Shown: one piece after another, positions 57,883-64,000 of the stretch
Numbering within the stretch: position 1 is the stretch's first letter
How the letters are laid out: the number at the start of each line of letters is the position of its first letter
From: Tetmemena sp. SeJ-2015
Lineage: Eukaryota > Ciliophora > Spirotrichea > Sporadotrichida > Oxytrichidae
DNA length: 64,000 bases
Direction: 5' to 3'
Assembly (NCBI GenBank): GCA_027382625.1
Contig: JAJKFJ010022706.1
Span: 1-64,000 of the forward strand
Made by a program: the position numbers and the translations under genes
Notes under the pieces: model-generated
What the model was told of the DNA's origin: nothing
Database searches by the model: none
What the model saw: only the letters and a program-made list of their open reading frames with translations

Positions 57883-60800
57883 TCAAAATTAGCTCATTCT
57901 CTTTTAACTTAGACTGTTGGGAGTGAAGGGATTATTTTGAACGGATCGTTAGTGATTCTTATTCGAAGTCTACATTCTTTCAAGACTCTTCTAATCATCT
58001 CTCTGCTTTGCTTCTCTATGGCTTTAAGGACAAGCAACCGCCTCATCAATTTCACAATCGCTGATTACAGATGAGGGCATTCTATAATGGCCTCCTTGTT
58101 TTCCTTTCCTAGTTTTACTTATTTGACTAGCATTAACCATTCCACCAGCAGAATAAATACTCATCTCTGCATTCGACCAGACCTCATCTTCTCTTTAGTT
58201 ATCATCTAAGTTGCCCTAAAGTTTTAGGTGATGGACTTTCTAGCTTTGTTTAACATAGATATTGAGCTTTCTCTGATTACTCTTGACTTCTTTGATTCTC
58301 TCGTTTTCAATGGCTCTATTTCTTCTCACTAGCACTTTATACTCCTCACATTTATTTTTAGCTGTTTCTACTAAGTGTTTCAGCTGATTAATCTCTATTT
58401 TCTGATTTTCTATATCTACCATTTTTTCCTCTAGCTCCTCCTCTATAGTTTCTTTGAAATGAGCCACCTCGATTTTAAGCTCCATCCTTTCCATGTCCTT
58501 CTTAAACAACTCACTCTCCTTTTACTCTTTGAAGTCTAGACGCTCTTAGTTCACTTGCAAGATGTCTACTCTCAATTAACCTATACCCCTCTCAAGATCG
58601 GTTTGCTTAGATAAGAGACATTCTATCTTAGAGTTCAAGTTATTGTTTACAGATGCCAGAGCTTAACTCTCTTCTTTTAAGGTTCTTAGCTGCTTCTTCA
58701 GTTGCTATTAAAGCTTTTCTTAAGCCTTGCGTTTAAGGAGAGCCTCTTGAACGATTTGGACTTGGGTCTGCATCACAGACTTGAATTGAGTTGATACTTC
58801 ATGCTTTGAAGGGGAAATTTCTGTAGACTTTCTCAGTCTACAGTCAAGAGAGGTCTCGCTATAGTTATCAGGGTAGGACTGTTGTGATGAATAGTGAAGA
58901 GCGTTCGTTCTGTTTGAGGCAGTTGTTGAGGGATTATTATTGAGTTTAGGGTAATTAGCGTTGTTCTTAAGTATACCTTAAGGAGATCCATTCTTTATGG
59001 CTTGCTTTGAAGAATAAGCATATTTCTCGTCGGCCTCAAAATTATACATGCTACTGTTTTCAGTTTCAGTGTCCATTATTCCAGAATAATTATCATTACG
59101 CTTTTGAGTCAATTCTTTGAAGTCTTTAGTAATCTTGGATTTATATTGCATATTAATATAGCATAAAAAGTGTTTTGGATTTAAGAGGCACAAGCTACTA
59201 TGATTGATCGAATTTTTGAGAGTTAGAAAGCTATGTCTTTGAAGTAGATCCACTCAAGCAGCTGCTATTTTCCTTATCTTCGTCTCTTTTAGCCTTAATG
59301 AACATTTGATAACTAAATAAGCACAAATTTATTTGATGATTGCTATTCTGTTAGTTGTATTGAATACTTTACTTTCTAGCTTTTTGAATCTATCCACCTT
59401 TTATAATCTTTGGTGACTCAACTTGGCCAAATTGCTTTAGTTTCTCAGCAGACCTAGAATGCATCCTTTGACCACTCTTTCTCTATTCTGTTTCATTTTG
59501 AAGTAACTAACTGCTTTCTTGATTAAACTTCCTCAGTGAAATGCTTCCCTCATTTTTATTTTCAAAATGGGTTTAGAACCTCCCATTTCTCTAGTTAGCG
59601 TTTTCATAGCTATCGATGCTCTCAGATACAGGGCTAAATTATACTTTCTTTATCTGCTGAACTGGCTGCTGTTAACTTTATATCTTTTCATTAATCTGAC
59701 CGAAGGCACTCTACATGACATTTTTATGTTTGAGTTAAAGTTAAGGGTGTTGATTGGGCTAAGATTTATTTGAAGGAGAGGAATGAGTTTAAAACCCTCT
59801 TTAGGCGTTCTTTTACTCAAGCATCACCTTAGACTTTGGAGTGAAATAGTCCTGCATTTAACTTTCAACTGCTTGTGATAAGTAATTTATGTCGTCGTAC
59901 ATCAAAGAATTGTCATTAGATTAAGAAAAGAAAATACCTTTCATAAAATAATTTGTCCCTGTCTGAAAAGTTTGGGCTTCCAGATGAAAAATTCTCGCTT
60001 TTATGGTTGCTGTTCTAATTGTAGTCGAAAATCTACTACTTATTTACGGCTCTCCCTCCACTTCTCTAACTCGTCAATCTCTGCTCCTCTTCTTCAGTAA
60101 CTCTACAACTCAGAATTTCTTTTAAGTCTATCTATTGCGTATTGCTTTTATTAGGTTGTGCTGTGCAGCGCATCGGTGGAAGATTTTGAGTTTTGTAAGC
60201 TTAATTGGTTTGAAATTTATTGATGTTGGCAGACTGATTAGTGTGATAAAGACTCTTTTAGTTTTTTAATTGAGAAGAAGAGGTTGCAGTTGTATTTCTA
60301 GTTGCAGAGCCTTACTTTCCTATATTTTTGAGTGGCTTGTTGAAAAGATTGATGGTTGCAGTTTGACAATTTGCACTGCCTTTACAAGAAGGAGGTCTCT
60401 TTTAGCCATAATCTTTTCTTGAGTTTTAGGAGTTATTATTATGATTGTCTTGCTAAGATGACTCCTGCGTTTACAATTAAAAAGAGATAATGAAAAGTGA
60501 AAAAGTATTGTTTACTGTGATAGAAAGTTATTATTAAGGATGTTAATCTGATCTATTTTGAATTATACCTTTTAGACGATAACCTTTTCTTCAGAATTTT
60601 AAGACATAAATCTAAGCAAACTTATTATTGATTATTCTTATAAATAAATCTTTGTCCCCGAGGTGACTCTTGGGTTCTATCTGTAAATAATTAAAGCTAT
60701 TAAAAGAGTTTAAAACTGTATTAGCGTTTGTTTGCTATTTAGCAAATGAACCTCCATGTGCAAGATTAGGAATATTTTAATAATCTTTTTAGCCTAAATT

Positions 60801-61615
60801 TACTCCTTGGATATTAAAGGAAGGTCTTCCCGATGGAAGATTAGTGTTCTATATCGTTACATTGACAGGATAAGTTCTGTCTGTTATGATCGAGGAGCTA
60901 TATGTCGCATATTATTCCGGATCTACTGCCTTTTAATTTTTCTCTATCTCTTTTACAACTTTCTTCTGTCCACAGCTTTCAAAGTTAATATTTCCTCTGA
61001 CTTCTTTTTCAAGGCAAGCAAGTCTGGCATCAAAATCTGAGCTTTTTTACTTTATATGCCTTCGCTCTTCAGATTTGAAATATTTCATTAGGGAATAAGT
61101 AGATTAAGAATATTTTAAGTTTGCGACTAGATGATTACGTATTTCTATTTAGAGTACTGTGGCCGATAATTTGGCGAAGTGGCGATGAATGATCTCTTTT
61201 GACTTCCTTGTTTTAGTTGATTCTATAAGAATTATGCTACTACTATTGACTCAAGCTCTGTCTTGATAGATGCTTTGAAGAGTAGCCTCCTCCGGCTGCA
61301 AGGAACTCAAATAGATTTATCTGCTTAACTTCTACTTAAGGTTGGTGGGTTAGCCTATTGGCTTTAGATGTATGTCTGCCCTATGAAAAAATCTAAGGAC
61401 GATCTTTAGGATCATTACTCATCGATCTAGAGCTGTTCCTGTGATAAGGATTTTACTTAAACTAAGGCAAATAAATTAATCCTAAGATCTAGATATAAAA
61501 TTTTTCTATACTATTAAAATAGTTTAGTTGAACTAGATTGATTGAGTTCAGTGGATGCGCAATTTTCTAACTGTATTTGTTGGTGCTGATTCACTGAGTA
61601 TTATCTTGAGCTCAT
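57883..61615 (-). CDS. large coiled-coil protein with N/S/Q-rich N-terminus
   Basis: ATG at 61615 (MSSRQYSVNQHQQIQLENCA) to TGA 57883. Low-complexity N-terminal blocks run over 61.6-59.9 kb (for example SNDPKDRPQIFSQGRHTSKA; FNIQGVNLGQKDYQNIPNLA). Then, from about 59.1 kb, there is an uninterrupted frame of more than 1.2 kb with a coiled coil (EALLKRKAQEKLQQQLKKQL; ELEEKMVDIENQKIEINQL) and a polar tail. IES 60681-60700 is clear. Other joints (near 61490, 60480-60600, 59900 and 59260) shift frame and were not resolved. Likely a cytoskeletal/cortical structural protein by composition. Confidence 0.65.
60681..60700. other. IES, 20 bp, pointer CTAT (ATAG on coding strand)
   Basis: Repeats at 60677-60680 and 60697-60700. 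Removal gives LNSFNRTQESPRGQRF. A GT...AG reading gives the wrong frame. Confidence 0.75.
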
Positions 61616-61806
61616 TATTTGTTAATTTTATTTTATCAGAGTTATAATGTATTTATTTGTTATTTTTCTGTTAACTTTTAATTTAATAACGACGACGACA
61701 TCTATCTTGAAAGAAATAAGGGTTAAGAATTAGGAAATTAAAACATTATTTGATGATTGGGTTCATCTATCCTCATAGCTTATAGTGCGAATGAGAGCGA
61801 GAGTTT

Positions 61807-62560
61807 TCAAAATATTCTTCTAGGTCTGAAATCAATGCTTTTCTGTACTATTACCCCTAGACTCTTACCCATAGCTTTGAAATGGTCGAACAATAAAAAT
61901 AATAAAAGTGTTATAGGAATTAATAACTTAAGAATATTACTTAATGTTTCTCCCTCAGGCATGCCTTCGAAAACTCTCGTGTTTATCTTGAAAGCTTCAG
62001 CTATAAGTGGCATCTCGTTTTTAATAACGTTTGCCAAAAGACTCTCTAGTTCGCAATCGTGGGTCAAGCAGAAAGCAGTGGGAACTTGAAAGTATTGGTC
62101 AGCCTCACAGTTCTCAGTATAGATGTTACTTAGTTTCTAGAGTGCAACTCCTAGTTGCAATAAGTTAATATGATATATAGATAAAGAAGAAGTTTAGAAA
62201 ATAAAGTCAATAAGTTTGTAAGATTTCAAAATTATAATGAAAAGAGAGATAAAGAAAATAAAGTTGTGAGAGTTAAGATCTTATAAGTAGAAGAGAACTC
62301 TATTCATTATGATGAGAGTCTCTTCGTTCAAACACTCCTCAGATATCTTGTAGTTGCTATTCTTAATAAAGCAAGGTTTAAATGAAAGTAAATTTAATTC
62401 GAGAAGAAACCTTGGTGATAGCCCTCCATCAGACCTCTAGCTCCTTCAAAAATAATCTTAGAATGCTTGTTGAAGTCTTCGATACTCATGATTTCATGAT
62501 CGAAAATCCCTGGTATTTAAAACTTAACCTTAAAGCTTTCTATCTAATTTTTATTAGTCA
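61807..62560 (-). CDS. hypothetical protein with a C-terminal hydrophobic segment, 5' end unclear
   Basis: Minus-strand coding: IFDHEIMSIEDFNKHSKIIF, FEGARGLMEGYHQGFF, an IES at 62362-62399, SNYKISEECLNEETLI, an unresolved AT-rich gap (62150-62290), CLTHDCELESLLANVIKNEM, then a hydrophobic helix (LLIPITLLLFLLFDHF) and TGA at 61807. Spaced cysteines and the terminal membrane helix suggest a secretory-pathway or membrane protein. No family recognised. Confidence 0.55.
62362..62399. other. candidate IES, 38 bp, pointer ATT (AAT on coding strand)
   Basis: Repeats at 62359-62361 and 62397-62399. Removal gives YHQGFFSNSNYKISEE in frame. Confidence 0.7.
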
Positions 62561-62894
62561 AAGGTTTTTATTAGGAGGTGAATGCAAGTGAGATCAAGCT
62601 TTAAAGGAATAGAAATCCAACTGTAACTCTCATAAGAATAACTTATTTGCTGTTTCTTAGATTTTGAGAAGTGTCCTTTATCTCTCTCATTATAATATTT
62701 TGTTTATTATTTTATTAAGTAAAATCAAACAGTATTTATCTTATTACGATGTAGGTTGTCACATAAATAACAAGTGAATGAAATTTAAGGTAGCGTTAAA
62801 GTAATTAGATTTGAATTAAGAAGTGAGTGAGCTACCGATGTATTATAGATAATTAATTGATTATCGAAAATATGAACATGAATTAATAATTGCA

Positions 62895-63365
62895 GGGAAA
62901 CAGTCAACCCACCACGCAACAGCACTCTCTCGCCCAAGCAAATCAATAGATGCACAAAAACCAGTAAATTCATGCTCTCTACCCCACTAGCCTTCAGAAT
63001 GGCGTAACCCCAATCAGTGCCAGCAGCTCACGATCTAGAAGGAAATCCAATCATGTTAAGTCAATCAGCTCAAAACCTTAGATTATTATATTCGATAGGA
63101 TTATTTAGATTCAATAGTAGCTGCTTAGTTATATTTTTGGAACCGTTTATACAGTTTAATTTAATTGCAGTAACAAGCAAATTATGGATTAGAAAGAGGA
63201 GAGATGCAAAACTAAACTAACGCAATGGCAGCTGCTGCTTCCTCATCTTAGCGGGGACTTAAGCTCAAGAAAGATGATTTAAAGCTTATCCAGTAATGTA
63301 AGTTACGCAATGAAGATTCATTAAATATATTTGCTCCCAACTATTACCAATTGGTGATGGTTTGA
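62895..63365 (+). CDS. partial hypothetical Ser/Gln-rich protein
   Basis: After an AG acceptor-like site near 62894: GNSQPTTQQHSLAQANQQMH, then SSSRSRRKSNHVKSISSK. A frame change in AT-rich sequence (63080-63190) leads to AAASSSQRGLKLKKDDLKLI and NIFAPNYYQLVMV with TGA at 63363. The upstream exon and the middle joint are not resolved. Confidence 0.45.
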
Positions 63366-63810
63366 TAAAACAATGGTGAATTAAGGAAGAATTTCCAAAC
63401 AACAATTGCATAATTTTGCTTCGTTTATATCAATCCTAAAGTAGCTCAAATTCTATAAGGATCTTAGAATTCTTAAATTTTATTAATAATTGTGTAGATT
63501 GTGAGCAAAATGATCTGGTTGACATACCAGTAAACAGTATCATGCTTGCAAATCCAAAATTTTCCTCCCATGCAAAAACTAAAAGTTTAAATGGCATTCA
63601 TTTGTTTATTATAATAAATTATAAGTGAGGGAGCAACTCCACTCGGAACTAATATGATGAAATCTCATTTCTAAGGTAGGTTGTCTCTTCCTTTCATCTC
63701 CATCACTTTAAATTCTGTTAAGATATTCTGCAATTAATCCTTTATCTTATGTACTTTTGAAGTTTTATATATTTTCCCTCTCTCCTCACCTGACTTTCAA
63801 TTTAGTCAAA
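63366..63810. other. intergenic
   Basis: AT-rich; no gene seen. Confidence 0.45.
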
Positions 63811-64000
63811 ATGCCTAGTCAATAGCAAAGAGAGAGTAATTTGCAGTAACAATAAATTCATCAGTAGCAGCAGCAGCTACTTCTACAGTAACAGAGCTCA
63901 AAAAGATAGTTCAACCCAGTCATGGACTATCAAAAATTTCTTGAAGACGAAAAATGTAAGGATTAATTTTTATACCAAGCAAGCCTTTAAGAAATGGGGG
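63811..64000 (+). CDS. 5' end of a Gln-rich protein, cut by the window edge
   Basis: ATG 63811, MPSQQQRESNLQQQQIHQQQ, then SSKRQFNPVMDYQKFLEDEK. A GTAAGG donor at 63956 begins an intron. Most of the Gln codons are TAA/TAG, so the N-terminus is visible only with the ciliate code. Confidence 0.6.

Noticed and set aside
61430..61510. TCTAGATC repeats as a pointer pair in the minus-strand coiled-coil gene
   Set aside because: The two copies are in different codon phases, so a single deletion does not join the flanking frames.

Overview
The window is eukaryotic nuclear DNA from a ciliate. Conserved proteins read through only if TAA and TAG encode glutamine and TGA is the sole stop. Introns are tiny GT...AG elements, mostly 19-95 bp. 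This fits a spirotrich of the Oxytricha/Stylonychia type. Several facts indicate the germline (micronuclear) genome. Many genes are interrupted by 16-68 bp, mostly AT-rich inserts that lack GT...AG ends but are bounded by 2-8 bp direct repeats. Removing one repeat copy plus the insert restores the frame, for example giving a 148-residue ubiquitin-conjugating enzyme. These are internal eliminated sequences (IESs) with pointers between macronuclear-destined segments (MDSs). One gene, a TGS1-like cap hypermethylase, is scrambled: its segments alternate between the two strands.

Layout. 0-3.1 kb: decayed Tc1/mariner-type transposase, then a degenerate kinase-like gene. 3.6-6.4 kb: degenerate satellite and a 1.57 kb near-perfect palindromic element. 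6.4-8.3 kb: scrambled TGS1-like gene. 8.5-13.5 kb: long N/Q-rich gene. 13.6-16.9 kb: axonemal DRC10-like protein and a sphingosine/diacylglycerol-kinase-family lipid kinase. 16.9-23.8 kb: a 1.32 kb segment present twice, flanking a hypothetical gene, with an intact TPR gene and an intact long-chain acyl-CoA synthetase. 24.2-38.1 kb: UBC4/5-type E2, LRR protein, acidic protein, coiled-coil proteins, MORN protein, MsrB-like protein and a further hypothetical gene, most with pointer-bounded inserts. 38.0-41.35 kb: second palindromic element and a 1.4 kb satellite, the mirror image of the 3.6-6.4 kb arrangement. 42.1-51.6 kb: long uninterrupted ORFs for a SecA-like SF2 ATPase with AT-hook-like motifs, a small intron-bearing gene, a DD34E transposase with an internal TGA, and an MT-A70 (MTA1-like) adenine methyltransferase. 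51.6-57.5 kb: glycerate kinase, twin-CX9C protein and two membrane-anchored thioredoxin-fold genes, the second holding a GC-rich retroposon-like insertion with a 15-bp target-site duplication. 57.9-64 kb: large coiled-coil gene, a membrane protein and two partial genes.

The genes do not form one pathway. They are unrelated cellular genes carried on germline DNA together with satellites, foldback elements and transposon remains. The most unusual features are the strand-alternating TGS1 gene, the mirrored palindrome-plus-satellite composite, and the cluster of helicase, transposase and methyltransferase ORFs without detected inserts. Coordinates of exons, introns and inserts were derived by eye from the reading frames. 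Family names rest on motif recognition, not on searches.
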